Assembly (NCBI GenBank): GCA_024227995.1
Contig: CP100465.1
Span: 372,001 to 436,000 of the forward strand
Source: Halomicrococcus gelatinilyticus
Lineage (GTDB): Archaea; Halobacteriota; Halobacteria; Halobacteriales; Haladaptataceae
Length of the DNA stretch: 64,000 nt
Direction of reading: 5' to 3'
Below the pieces are notes generated by a model. It had not been told where the DNA came from. It saw only the letters and a program-made list of their open reading frames with translations, and did no database searches. The stretch's first letter is position 1, and each line of letters opens with the position of its first letter. The position numbers and the translations under genes were made by a program. Positions 37,044-45,999 of the stretch are shown in pieces.

Positions 37044-38483
37044 TCAGAGGAGCGAGGAGACGACGTTCGCGGCGTACGCGACGCCGAGGAGGAGGAGCAA
37101 CAGCAGCACGGACCAGACGGTGCTGGCCTGCTCTACCTCGACCGGGAGCCTGACGGTGACGGAGATGTGCGCCCACCAGATCTCCAGGGCGGCCCAGACG
37201 AACAGGACCGCGACCAGCACGAACGCCGCGAGCACCTCCCAGAAGCCCATCCACCAGGGGAAGAAGTAGCCGAGCAGGCCGTTCTCGGCGACCGGCGGGA
37301 CCGCTCGGCGGATGCCGGCCTCCAGCTTTCCGGCCAGCGACCGGTTCGCGGTGTCGATGGAGTGGGAGGCGATGCCGGCCTGCGCCGCGCTCGGACCGCC
37401 GGCGCTCTCGTCGCCGGTGCCGAGGCGTTCGGCCTCGTACGCCCGCTCGACGTCGACGGACCAGACGATCTCGCCCTGCCGGTCGAGTTCGAACACGCGG
37501 TCGCCGATGGTGTCCGTGACGAGCGTGTGGCCGTTCGGCAGGCGGTCGGCGTCGCGCGGCCACTGCATCCGGTCGTCCCGCCAGGTCCACGACCGCTCCC
37601 ACTCGCCGTCCACGCGCTGGTACTCGACGAGGCGGTCGTTCTCGGAGTCGGCGACGACGACGGCCGGGCCGCCCTCGTCCGCCGGGATGTAGTCCGGGTT
37701 GTGCTGCTCGCGGAGGATGTCGTACTCGTCCTCCTCGCCGAGCGTCCAGTCTTCCATCAGGCCGCTCTCGTTCAGGAACGCGACGCGGTCCTGGTTGCGG
37801 AGGTCGACCATGACCCGGCCGTCGTCGAGGTACTCGACGTCGTTGATGTGCGACCAGTCCTTGTTGTAGTCGCCGCCGCTCGTCACGGGCAGGTCGCTCT
37901 CGACCGTCCAGGTCCACTCCCGGATGCCCGTCCTGATGTCGACGACGAACACCGCGTCCGCGCCGATGTCGGCGACGAGGAGGTGGGTGCTGTTGATCTG
38001 GTCCACGTCGTGCCAGCGGCCGTTCTCGGCGCGGTGGCTGTACAGTCGCGTCACCTCGCCCGTCGTGAGGTTGGCGCGCTCGACGACGTTCCGGCGGCAG
38101 TTCCTCGGTTCGGACAGCAGGCCCGACGTGCAGGCCTCGCGGTTGACCTGTTCGGTTGCGACGTAGGTCACCGACTCGGACCCTTCGATCGCAGGGTCGA
38201 CGTCCCAGTAGGTGCTCAGGTCGTCGGCGTGGTAGCGGACGGTGCCGTTCGGGTTGAACGCGATTATCTCGCCCGAGACGGAGCGCATGTCGCCCTCCTG
38301 TGCGGTGACGACCGTGATGCCGCCGGCCGGTTCGACGGCTGGCTGCTGGGACCCCGCCTCGGCGCGTCGTTCGTAGACCGCGTTGGGTGCCGCGCCGGCG
38401 AGCACCATCTGGGTCACGATGCCCAGTACGATGGCGATGGAGAGCGTCGAGAACAGGGCCCTGTAGGCGGACTTCCGGTTCAT
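37044..38483 (-). CDS. Arylsulfotransferase (ASST)-like membrane protein
   Basis: A 479-residue protein. An N-terminal hydrophobic helix (LFSTLSIAIVLGIVTQMVLAG) anchors it, followed by a beta-propeller-like domain with repeats such as WHDVDQINSTHLLVADI, WSHINDVEYLDDGRVMVDLR and WPRDADRLPNGHTLVTDT. The latter 'xxADRLPNGxTLI' repeat is characteristic of ASST/PQQ-like propellers. One or two C-terminal TM helices close the chain. An extracytoplasmic propeller is expected; sulfotransferase activity is not proven by sequence. Confidence 0.8.
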   Translation of the reverse strand: MNRKSAYRALFSTLSIAIVLGIVTQMVLAGAAPNAVYERRAEAGSQQPAVEPAGGITVVTAQEGDMRSVSGEIIAFNPNGTVRYHADDLSTYWDVDPAIEGSESVTYVATEQVNREACTSGLLSEPRNCRRNVVERANLTTGEVTRLYSHRAENGRWHDVDQINSTHLLVADIGADAVFVVDIRTGIREWTWTVESDLPVTSGGDYNKDWSHINDVEYLDDGRVMVDLRNQDRVAFLNESGLMEDWTLGEEDEYDILREQHNPDYIPADEGGPAVVVADSENDRLVEYQRVDGEWERSWTWRDDRMQWPRDADRLPNGHTLVTDTIGDRVFELDRQGEIVWSVDVERAYEAERLGTGDESAGGPSAAQAGIASHSIDTANRSLAGKLEAGIRRAVPPVAENGLLGYFFPWWMGFWEVLAAFVLVAVLFVWAALEIWWAHISVTVRLPVEVEQASTVWSVLLLLLLLGVAYAANVVSSLL

Positions 38484-38567
38484 ACTCTCAATTCAGAAAT
38501 ACAGTTCAAGAAGGTTGTGGAGTCGGTCACCCGGGCGGGCGCGCAGCTCACACGGGTATTCGCATCC

Positions 38568-39533
38568 TCACTCCCGCAGGAGCGCGACCTTCACCAGCGA
38601 CTTGCCGGCCGTCACTGTGGCCTCCTTCGTCAGCGAGTAGAGGACGCCGACGCGGTCGGTCTCGACGGTCTGTAGCGTCTCGTACGTCGCCGGGTCGTAG
38701 AGCGTGCCGACGCGCTCGCCTGCGTCGACGCGCTCGCCGAGTTCCAGGTCGGTGTCGGGGACGAACAACCCCGACTCGGCCGCCGCGACCGTGCCGAGGT
38801 GGTTGCGCGCCAGCGTCGCATCGCCGGTGTCGACCGGGTCGGCGTCCAGGACGTCGCAGTGCCGGAGGACGTTCAGCGTGCCGTCCACGCCCGCCGCCAC
38901 GGCCTCCTCGACGACCTGCTTGTTGTGGGCCAGTTCCGGCGTGACGGCGGGGATGCCCGCCCGGGTCGCGGCGACGCGCAGTTTCCCGTCGAAGTCGCGG
39001 TCGGCCCACTCCGCGTCGGCGTCCTCGCCCGCCTCCTCGGACAGCAGCAGGTCGGTGCCGAACGCCTCCGCGAGCGCCCGCGACTCCGCGTCGCCCTCTC
39101 GGAACACCGCGTGGGTGAGCATGTCCGGGCTTCCGGTGTGGAGGTCGACGATGGCGTCTGCTGCCTCGACGTACTCCCAGAGCCGGGCGGCCATCCGCTC
39201 GTGGAGCGTGCCCGCCGCGTCGCCGGGCCAGACGCGGTTCATGTTCGGATGCACACTGTCGAGCGCCTCCGGCGTCGTGTAGGAGACGCGATCGAAGGTC
39301 AGCGGGTCGGCGACCGGGACGACGACGACCCGACCGGCGAGCGGACGGTCCACCAGTTCCGCGTGCAGGCGGCGACACACCTCGGTCCCGTTGACCTCCC
39401 GACCGTGCTGGGCGGCCTGCACGTACACCGTCGGTCCGCCCGCGCGCCCGTCGTAGGTGTGCACCGTCGTCGTCACTTCGGTCCCGGATGGCATCCGGGC
39501 GAGCGTCACCTCCTCCGCCACGTGGTCGGTCAT
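38568..39533 (-). CDS. Succinylglutamate desuccinylase/aspartoacylase family protein
   Basis: A 321-residue zinc carboxypeptidase-like hydrolase. AAQHGREVNGTEV supplies the H-x2-E zinc pair near residues 38-41, NMNRVWPG follows, and DLHTGS provides the third ligand His. The C-terminal domain is a beta-barrel typical of the family. It hydrolyses an N-acyl amino acid or related amide; the substrate is not readable. Confidence 0.87.
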   Translation of the reverse strand: MTDHVAEEVTLARMPSGTEVTTTVHTYDGRAGGPTVYVQAAQHGREVNGTEVCRRLHAELVDRPLAGRVVVVPVADPLTFDRVSYTTPEALDSVHPNMNRVWPGDAAGTLHERMAARLWEYVEAADAIVDLHTGSPDMLTHAVFREGDAESRALAEAFGTDLLLSEEAGEDADAEWADRDFDGKLRVAATRAGIPAVTPELAHNKQVVEEAVAAGVDGTLNVLRHCDVLDADPVDTGDATLARNHLGTVAAAESGLFVPDTDLELGERVDAGERVGTLYDPATYETLQTVETDRVGVLYSLTKEATVTAGKSLVKVALLRE

Positions 39534-39626
39534 GCTCTAGCGGCCCATCTCCGGGCAGTTGAACGTACTGCTCCGGACCGGTTCGGCCTGCTTTATCATC
39601 CCCGCGTCCGACGGTCCACCCGAACG

Positions 39627-40034
39627 ATGTACTCCCGGGAACACTTCCTCGTCGGCGCCGCCGTTTCTGGACTCGCTGTCGCCGTCCTCGCGCGGACGTT
39701 CGACCCGGTCGTGCTCTCCCTGCTGTTCGGCTACGGCGTCCTCCTGAGCGTGTTCGTCGACCTCGACCACTTCCTGCTCGCGCGCTGGCGCAGCGGCGAC
39801 TGGGGTCACCTCAGCGCCTGCGTCCGGAACCCCGGCGACGCCTTCGGCGACCAGGACTGGGTGTTCGAGGACATCGACGACATGGAGCAGGAGCGCCTCC
39901 TCTCGCACGTCGTGCTGGGCGGCCTGCTCGTCGGCGGCCAGGCGCTCGTGAGCGTACCGCTGGCGGCGTTCACCGCCGTGATTCTCTACGCGCACGTGCT
40001 GGCCGACCTGCTCCGGGACAACGGCGTTGCGTGA
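39627..40034 (+). CDS. Membrane protein with metal-binding-like motif
   Basis: A 135-residue protein with about three hydrophobic helices. DLDHFLLARW at about residues 45-54 and a His in ILYAHVLADLL resemble membrane-bound metal-dependent hydrolase-like proteins (DUF457/YdjM type). ATG 39627 begins MYSREHFLVGAAVSG. It is the last core gene before the tRNA-derived repeats of element 2. Confidence 0.7.
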   Translation: MYSREHFLVGAAVSGLAVAVLARTFDPVVLSLLFGYGVLLSVFVDLDHFLLARWRSGDWGHLSACVRNPGDAFGDQDWVFEDIDDMEQERLLSHVVLGGLLVGGQALVSVPLAAFTAVILYAHVLADLLRDNGVA

Positions 40035-40050
40035 GGGGGTGAGAGACGGT

Positions 40051-40260
40051 ATGCGCGGGACCGGATTCGAACCACGCGAACGGCTCGCTACGCTCGCCGT
40101 TCTCTACTTCGAATCCTCGTTGCGATTTCGCCGCTCGCGTTCGCTCGCGGCAGAAATGCGCGGGACCGGATTCGAACCACGCGAACGGCTCGCTACGCTC
40201 GCCGTTCTCTACTTCGAATCCTCGTTGCGATTTCGCCGCTCGCGTTCGCTCGCGGCAGAA
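40051..40260. repeat. Tandem 105-bp repeat carrying tRNA-Leu 3' ends
   Basis: Two adjacent, apparently identical 105-bp units (40051-40155, 40156-40260) are followed by a third partial unit that is attL. Each begins with the last 22 nt of tRNA-Leu(UAG), i.e. the acceptor strand and half the T-arm in reverse orientation. The rest holds two hairpins (GAACGGC/GCCGTTC and CCGCTCGCG/CGCTCGCGG). An apparent 94-residue repetitive protein across them is an artefact. Confidence 0.85.
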
Positions 40261-40261
40261 A

Positions 40262-40315
40262 TGCGCGGGACCGGATTCGAACCGGCGGACTCCTACGAGA
40301 CAGCGTCCTAAGCGC
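40262..40315 (-). other. attL: 3' half of tRNA-Leu(UAG)
   Basis: 54 bp identical to 51231-51284: discriminator A, acceptor 3' strand, T-arm, long variable arm and anticodon loop with TAG. The adjoining element DNA supplies GCGCAGG (40342-40348, minus), which would pair with the 3' acceptor strand at six of seven positions, and CGGCG in place of the 5' anticodon strand. The junction is therefore tRNA-like but with no normal D-arm. Confidence 0.85.
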
Positions 40316-40559
40316 CGGTCGGCAAGCCGACCGGGAACCGCCCTGCGCACCCAACTTCCGTATCGACATGTGCGAAATATTGGGCAAGTTACTTAACTTT
40401 GTGCATGGCACAGCTTTGCTCGCTGTTCCTGATTCCACCAATACGATAGTTAGGTTTATATTAGTATGCCTTAACAAGAAGGAGCCAACTAGCAGTCTTC
40501 ACCCATCGAAGTGAGTGAATTGGCGGACGTATGTTGCTAGATTTAGCTCCTCTACTCCC

Positions 40560-41498
40560 TTATGAGTATTCTTGCAAAGAGTAGTTCTTACCTGCATGAT
40601 TAGTTTCGTGAAGTGAGTTTACAAGTTCTTCTAGTTCATTGAGGTTACTAAACGTTTTAGCACCCATCTCTTTCAACTTCTCGGGGGATTGACCGTCATC
40701 CTCCTCAGGGTCATAGAGTAGAATGGGCAGATTTTGACTCTGTGCGAACTTTGCTTGGTGAATCGTACCACCAGTTTCTCCAGACGCACCGATAATGACT
40801 GCTGTTGTTAGTCCAGAAGTAATCCTATTTCGTTCAACAAAGCGACCACGGTTTATACGTACTTTCTTACTGACTTCACTCACCAACGCCCCGTTCTCTG
40901 GAATCTGCTCACCTATCTCTTTGTTACTTTTAGGATATACTTTCTCAATATGACCTGGGAGCACAGCTATCGTTTTACCTTCCGCTTCTAATGTAGACTT
41001 ATGAGCGGCTTCATCAACACCGTTGGCTAATCCGCTTACTACAGTTTTCCCCATGTTAACTAGCTTTCCGCCGATTTCTTCTACGAAGTCTACTCTATGT
41101 TCGTAAACGTCCCGCGTTCCAACTACTGCGATACCCTCTTTCCAAGAAGATAGGTCACCATTGTAATAGAGAATGAGTGGGGGTTTTTCGATGTTTCTTA
41201 GCCGAGAAGGATACTCTTCTCCAAAGATAGAGACGTATCCAAGACCTTTATTCTTGAGCTCAGACAGGTACTCTCTATAGAAGTCAAGGTCCGAATTCTC
41301 AAGAGTTTCAAGAACGTCACCAGCCTTAGAATTATCATCGTTTTTCAAAGACTCACCCTTAACAAAGTCCTTGAAGACTTCCAACTCTATCTCACCAAGT
41401 GGACGCTTATTGTCTGCCTTCTCAAATAATTCGACAACTTGATGGCTATTAAATTTATGCTTATCGTTTAGTGCGGCAAGGACTACGTCAGTTTCCAT
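40560..41498 (-). CDS. DprA-family protein (ShosA-like)
   Basis: A 312-residue DprA/Smf-type protein. Its Rossmann/SLOG core shows VVGTRDVYEHRVDFVEEIG, TVVSGLANGVDEAAHKSTL, IAVLPGHIEKVYPKSN, ERNRITSGL and GGTIHQAKFA, in canonical order. DprA loads RecA on ssDNA in competence. In the ShosTA defence pair a DprA protein acts as antitoxin to a PRTase toxin. The ATG at 41498 follows a strong GGAGG site and overlaps the end of the upstream PRTase gene by 11 bases, so they are coupled. A toxin-antitoxin role is inferred from the pairing. Confidence 0.87.
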   Translation of the reverse strand: METDVVLAALNDKHKFNSHQVVELFEKADNKRPLGEIELEVFKDFVKGESLKNDDNSKAGDVLETLENSDLDFYREYLSELKNKGLGYVSIFGEEYPSRLRNIEKPPLILYYNGDLSSWKEGIAVVGTRDVYEHRVDFVEEIGGKLVNMGKTVVSGLANGVDEAAHKSTLEAEGKTIAVLPGHIEKVYPKSNKEIGEQIPENGALVSEVSKKVRINRGRFVERNRITSGLTTAVIIGASGETGGTIHQAKFAQSQNLPILLYDPEEDDGQSPEKLKEMGAKTFSNLNELEELVNSLHETNHAGKNYSLQEYS

Positions 41499-42219
41499 TG
41501 TCAACCTCCTCCAGTGCTTCAGCGTGAACTAGTCCTTCGAAACTCACTGTCCGAGCTATTCCTAGTCCATAAACTGTATCCACTCCTGCTTCTTTTAGAG
41601 CTCGGGCAGTATCAGATATCGTGGAGCAAGTTGTCACGATGTCGTCTATGACTACTGCTTTCGATACGTCGCTCAAATCTTTATCGCATCCTACTTTCCC
41701 ACGTACGTTCTCTTTTCTATCCTCCTGATTATCCATGTCTTTTTGTGGAGAATAGTCTTCAAGTTTGTAGGTGACATCAGCAAGTTCCACGCCGACCTTG
41801 TTGCTCAATCTCTTTCCGATTTCCGCCATATGATTATACTCTTCACCAGACCCAGAAGGTGGTGGCACCAAAATGTCCGTTTCTGTGAGTGAAGTAAATC
41901 TTCCCATCCCCCACCCCAAAATATCCGACATTTTATCAACATTCTCACCTTCCTTCGCCGCACGAATCTCTTTTGACAATTCGTGGTCGCTTGTAACCGT
42001 CTGCTTGAAGTAGATGGATACCGTAAAAATGCGGTCCACAAATTCGCCGACCTCGTTCTTACCTTTGTTACAGTAGAAGCAAACCCCTGAAGTCCGTGTA
42101 AAGGACTCTTCGATTGGTTCACCACACATTCGACACTGGTACTTTGGATGAATTACGGGTGCTCCTTCAAAATCCTCTAACTCCTCCCAAGCGTCTTCTA
42201 TTCGACTATACGTTGTCAT
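41488..42219 (-). CDS. ComF-like phosphoribosyltransferase (ShosT-like)
   Basis: A 243-residue protein. An N-terminal zinc ribbon (Cys 29, 32, 47, 50: CRMC...CFYC) precedes a type I PRTase fold with the PRPP loop VVIDDIVTTCSTI at 189-201. This is the ComF architecture, but the gene pairs with DprA rather than a competence operon. In ShosTA such a PRTase is the toxin. It is the first gene of the two-gene operon, and its stop overlaps the DprA start. Confidence 0.83.
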   Translation of the reverse strand: MTTYSRIEDAWEELEDFEGAPVIHPKYQCRMCGEPIEESFTRTSGVCFYCNKGKNEVGEFVDRIFTVSIYFKQTVTSDHELSKEIRAAKEGENVDKMSDILGWGMGRFTSLTETDILVPPPSGSGEEYNHMAEIGKRLSNKVGVELADVTYKLEDYSPQKDMDNQEDRKENVRGKVGCDKDLSDVSKAVVIDDIVTTCSTISDTARALKEAGVDTVYGLGIARTVSFEGLVHAEALEEVDNGN

Positions 42220-42333
42220 CGTTTTGTAAGAATCCTAATCCCTACCAGTTAAAAGCCGCGGCACCGCGGTGAAACTGAAACCTATAGTACTCGGAATGGG
42301 TATGAGGCAATCGAGATATACTTCACACGTTGT

Positions 42334-42960
42334 TCAAACTCTGTCGAAGTGGCTGTAAACTCTCTCTGTCGTAAGTATGGTTGCGTGCCTGAGCCGCTTA
42401 GTTACGTCGTATAGGGTGTTTCCCTCTTCCCTGTTCAACATCCTGTAAGCGACGCTGTGGCGGAGTACATGCGGTGTTACTTGGTCCGGGGAACCTCTCC
42501 CCTTCACGGTATACGGACGTATCTCGGCGTCTTCTGCGGCGTCTCTGATGACATTACGGACACTCTCGGTAGTCATACGGTCCGACTGCCGCGACGGGAA
42601 GAGCGCGTCTGAATCCTTCCATCGCGTGTTGAGGTACTGCCGAAGGGTACGGATGGTCTCGTCGGCAAGTTCAATCTCGGTGTATTGAGGACTGTTGTCG
42701 TTGGGGTAGTCCTTCTGAATCTCGGCAGGGAGCATTAGCACCCCCTCGTCCAAGTCCAACATCTCGATATCTACCGCGACGGCTTCGCCAACCCTGAGTC
42801 CTGTATCGTATAGCAAGGCGATGAGCGCGTCATTCCTGCCTGCGAGGTAATCGACGCTCTGGGCAACCGTCGCGTCTCGCATCTGTTTAACTTGGTCCGG
42901 CTTGAGCCAGACATGTGCTTTGTCGTCTTTCTGAGTTTGGGTATTTGCAGAACCGGCCAT
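42334..42960 (-). CDS. Short tyrosine recombinase (catalytic domain only)
   Basis: A 208-residue recombinase. DTGLRVGEAVAVDI gives the first catalytic Arg, HVLRHSVAYRML the H-x2-R box, RLRHATILTTERVYSHF the second His and the Tyr nucleophile. The N-terminal core-binding domain is missing or very short (about 35 residues before the catalytic part). It may resolve multimers or invert DNA rather than integrate the element, which has its own full-length integrase. ATG 42960 is preferred to an upstream extension. Confidence 0.85.
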   Translation of the reverse strand: MAGSANTQTQKDDKAHVWLKPDQVKQMRDATVAQSVDYLAGRNDALIALLYDTGLRVGEAVAVDIEMLDLDEGVLMLPAEIQKDYPNDNSPQYTEIELADETIRTLRQYLNTRWKDSDALFPSRQSDRMTTESVRNVIRDAAEDAEIRPYTVKGRGSPDQVTPHVLRHSVAYRMLNREEGNTLYDVTKRLRHATILTTERVYSHFDRV

Positions 42961-43647
42961 TCCAGTCACCTTGATACTTAAACGAACAGGGGCCAACACC
43001 ATATGAGTTTGGGAATCTGTTAATGGAGTCCAAAACTCGTCGCGGTACTTGTAGAAATAGTTGCCATTGCTCTTACGGCAGGTAGTGAGACGTAGTAGTT
43101 TTTTTATAACATGCTGGCTACATCACCTTCCTCAAGCGCGCACGTGCTCACAGAGAATTTCTCACTTCTGCATCAACGATTCCGCCTTTGTTAATTATTA
43201 GCATGGTTGCCGGTAATGTACCTACTTGAATCCAGATTTCAACTCGGCTGAAACCGAGTTCCTGGTCCAGTACCTACCTGACATTCCGTGGGCCGGAGTA
43301 GTGGCGCGACTAATCCGGCTTTGGCCATGGTATCAGGTATGGCGGAGTTGGACCGCGCTCACCTTCGCCGTGAAGGTCATTCCGGACCGAGAGTAAGCAA
43401 ACACACGGCGCGCCGCCTCTCGTACAGCAAGGGACTGCTGTGCCGTCAGGACGCACCGCGTCCAGCTGTGGTGGCGGCGCGTGTGTTTGCTCATTTTGAA
43501 TCAAGTTTACAGGTCATGCGGTTCATGGTCCTGTAGTACCACCATTTTTATTCTGTTCACCATCCCAGGCCGGTAATCTGGGAACATCCACGCCGTTCAA
43601 TCAATATTTAATGGTTGTTTTTATAAGATTGCTATCTGGTCGTCTTC
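42961..43647. other. Non-coding region with repeat copy A and inverted repeat
   Basis: About 690 bp without a credible gene. At 43340-43417 lies a 78-bp sequence repeated with changes at 47761-47838 (shared TGGCGGAGT, CTCACCTTCGCCG). Its end AGCAAACACACG (43396-43407) is inverted at 43480-43491, giving a large imperfect hairpin. The arms recur near 48998. A structured RNA or replication/recombination site is possible. Confidence 0.5.
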
Positions 43648-44748
43648 ATGGACAACGGTGGCCTCTTTATCTCACTGTTCGACAAAGAGACACTTCACCT
43701 GTATCTTGACCAGGGTGTCTACGGCCAACACGTAACACCTGAACGCGAGACTCCGTCAAGTCAGAGCCGACACTACAACGTACTGGGGGACTACGCAAGT
43801 TGTCGAGAGGGCCGTCACGTCTTCTTCTTCCTTGAACGAGAAATCTACTATGGAGGCCAACTCGTCGGGGGTGGAGACGGGCCGGCCTTCTATATCAACG
43901 GTCAATACAGCCCTCTTGGGCGGGAAGCAGACGCATCTGTCGTCTGGGACGAATCGGGCCGGTACGAACCACTGGACGGGCCAGGGCTTTTCGAGACGCA
44001 AAGGGGAGAGAAGTGCCAACCGTTCCTGATTCAGTTTGAGGACCGGCTCGGCTTTGCAGGTCGGTACATCACTGCGGACCAGTTCTACATTGACCTGAGC
44101 GAGTACCCTTATCCCATGCCGTCAAACAGTATGGAGGGGATGGGGTTCTGCACACTCACTGAGCAGGAGACCGATATGCTCCTCGACATTTTTAGCAACG
44201 ACGAAGAAATTGCAGGGAGCATTGACCCAGAACCTGATGACCTTGTAGAACTTGATGGAGACCCTGAGCCCTTCCGCACAGAGTATGGCCCCGACTCTGT
44301 CGCTGATGTCCAAGACGAATCGCATCTGGAAGCATTCGCATTAGCAAATCCAGAGATTCTCCCTGAGGTTCTCCAACCAGAATCAGATTCTCAACTGTGC
44401 CGTCAGGTCCCTGTGTGCCCTTACAAGCCACCCCAGCACATGGACAAGGCTGACGTGTGTTACTATACCAGGGACGAAATCAATGAGGGGACTTTCCCGA
44501 ACACAATTATAGAACTGAAGTATAAGAGTGGAGGCGACACCCCCGCTGGCAAGCAAGCCGCGCTTCAAATGAAAAGATATGCCGAGTGGTTAGATAATCG
44601 GCTTGACGATAGAGCAGAGGATGTGAATCTCTACATTTATTCACCACCAGGATTCACTGGGACGTTCGACGGATACATCCCAGAGAAGTATGTGGACTGG
44701 ATACAGAAAGTCGAGACTGTGGAAGACCCCTGCCAAACAACCTTCTGA
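43648..44748 (+). CDS. PD-(D/E)xK nuclease-like protein with unknown N-terminal domain
   Basis: A 366-residue protein. The N-terminal about 220 residues are beta-rich and unfamiliar. The C-terminal about 130 resemble NucS/DUF91-type nucleases: ESHLEAFALANPEILPE, then KADVCYY with an acidic residue, then NTIIELKYK (the ExK pair) and QMKRYAEWLD. This would be an endonuclease. It converges on the Dam methylase gene; the stop codons directly abut (44748/44749). It may be an additional effector of the restriction locus. Confidence 0.55.
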   Translation: MDNGGLFISLFDKETLHLYLDQGVYGQHVTPERETPSSQSRHYNVLGDYASCREGRHVFFFLEREIYYGGQLVGGGDGPAFYINGQYSPLGREADASVVWDESGRYEPLDGPGLFETQRGEKCQPFLIQFEDRLGFAGRYITADQFYIDLSEYPYPMPSNSMEGMGFCTLTEQETDMLLDIFSNDEEIAGSIDPEPDDLVELDGDPEPFRTEYGPDSVADVQDESHLEAFALANPEILPEVLQPESDSQLCRQVPVCPYKPPQHMDKADVCYYTRDEINEGTFPNTIIELKYKSGGDTPAGKQAALQMKRYAEWLDNRLDDRAEDVNLYIYSPPGFTGTFDGYIPEKYVDWIQKVETVEDPCQTTF

Positions 44749-45672
44749 CTACGAGAAGTCAGCTAACCCTTTCTGTATGCGACCACGCCGTTCGTCCTCA
44801 GGAACGTTCGTGGCGATAATCTCGTCTACTTTGTCGCGGTTCTCGGCGTCGCTGTTGATAGCTCTCGTCGCTCCCTCAATCTCCACCGAGAATCCAACGT
44901 TGTCATACATATCGTACATCACGCCGCTGTTACTGAGGATAACGTACACACCTTGCTCATCAAGTTCTTGTGCCACCTCAAGGAGTCGTTCTTGGTCCTC
45001 TTGTCCGAACCCCTCAGCGCTGTAATCAGTAAAGTATGCGGTCGAACTCATAGGTTCATACGGTGGGTCAAAGTAGACTAAGTCCCCTGGCTCTGCATAT
45101 TCAAGAATGTATTTGAAGTCGCGATTGAAGATTTCCGTGTTCTTCAGCACATCGCTCGCCTTTCGGATTCGTTGCTCCTGTACCCAATCTGGATTAGCAT
45201 ATCGGCCAATCGGGACGTTGAAGCCACCGCTACTATTCTGCCGATATAGGCCGTTGTAACACGTTCGGTTGAGGTACAGAAGTAATGCCGCTTCCTCTAT
45301 CGGGTCAAAGCTCTCGCCATATGGACGCTTATTGAACCTTGCTCTCTGCTGGTAGTAGTAGTTCTTAATCTCCTTTCCTTTATGATTGGTCTCCGCAAAG
45401 TCGTTCTCGGAGTCTGGGTCATCCTCAGGGTCTCGGTAGGATTCGAGCCGGTCAATCAGTTCCTCAGGATGGTCACGAACTTGTTCGTAAAAGTTGATGA
45501 GTCGGATGTTCGTATCGTTGATGGTCCCGTTCTCCGGTTCGAGGTCGAAGAATAATGCACCCCCGCCGAAGAACGGTTCGTGGAAGTGGTTGTAGTCTTC
45601 AGGGAATCTGGCGGATAGTTCGTCTAACAATTGTCTCTTGCCGCCTGCCCACTTCAGAACGGGGTTTACCAT
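44749..45672 (-). CDS. dam: Dam-type N6-adenine DNA methyltransferase
   Basis: A 307-residue D12-class alpha methyltransferase. Motif X/I VLKWAGGKRQLL (5-16) and FHEPFFGGGALFF (30-42) are followed by NRTCYNGLYRQN (135-146) and motif IV DPPY (202-205). This set is characteristic of Dam/M.DpnII enzymes that methylate adenine in GATC. The DpnII-family endonuclease encoded 310 bp away supports GATC specificity. The element itself has no GATC, so the target to protect must be the host chromosome. Confidence 0.92.
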   Translation of the reverse strand: MVNPVLKWAGGKRQLLDELSARFPEDYNHFHEPFFGGGALFFDLEPENGTINDTNIRLINFYEQVRDHPEELIDRLESYRDPEDDPDSENDFAETNHKGKEIKNYYYQQRARFNKRPYGESFDPIEEAALLLYLNRTCYNGLYRQNSSGGFNVPIGRYANPDWVQEQRIRKASDVLKNTEIFNRDFKYILEYAEPGDLVYFDPPYEPMSSTAYFTDYSAEGFGQEDQERLLEVAQELDEQGVYVILSNSGVMYDMYDNVGFSVEIEGATRAINSDAENRDKVDEIIATNVPEDERRGRIQKGLADFS

Positions 45673-45777
45673 TACCTTGGTGTTGTCCCGTCATGCTGTA
45701 TAAAGCCACCGTTCAATGAATCTTGAATGGCAGTCATTTCGGACACTATTAGGTGAAGAAGCCTCCATCTGGCGAAC

Positions 45778-45999
45778 GTGGCCCCACAACGGGACGAAGA
45801 GTCCGGTGAGTTCACCGACCAATACCCCCGCCAGAAGTTCATAGAGGCGGTCGAGGAGTTGGAGATAGCGACAACGCCGAAGGTCGCGGAGTACGTGGGT
45901 TGTTCATACGATTTAGCCTATCGAAGACTCCACGAATTTGACGAGGAAGGCGCAGTCACTAAAACAGATGCAGGCGGGGTTTTTATTTGGTCGCAGTAG
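45778..45999 (+). CDS. Small wHTH protein in R-M locus
   Basis: A 73-residue protein from GTG 45778. The whole chain is a winged helix: FIEAVEELEIATTPKVAEYVGCSYDLAYRRLHEFDEEGAVTKTDAGGVFIW. It lies between the methylase and endonuclease genes on the opposite strand, its 3' end overlapping the endonuclease 3' end by 17 bp. The position suits a controller of restriction gene timing, though it is not a classical C-protein. Confidence 0.72.
   Translation: MAPQRDEESGEFTDQYPRQKFIEAVEELEIATTPKVAEYVGCSYDLAYRRLHEFDEEGAVTKTDAGGVFIWSQ

Noticed and set aside
40027..40311. A 94-residue protein with two 35-residue repeats
   Set aside because: The repeats are tRNA-Leu 3' ends plus hairpins in tandem; length 105 keeps the frame by chance.
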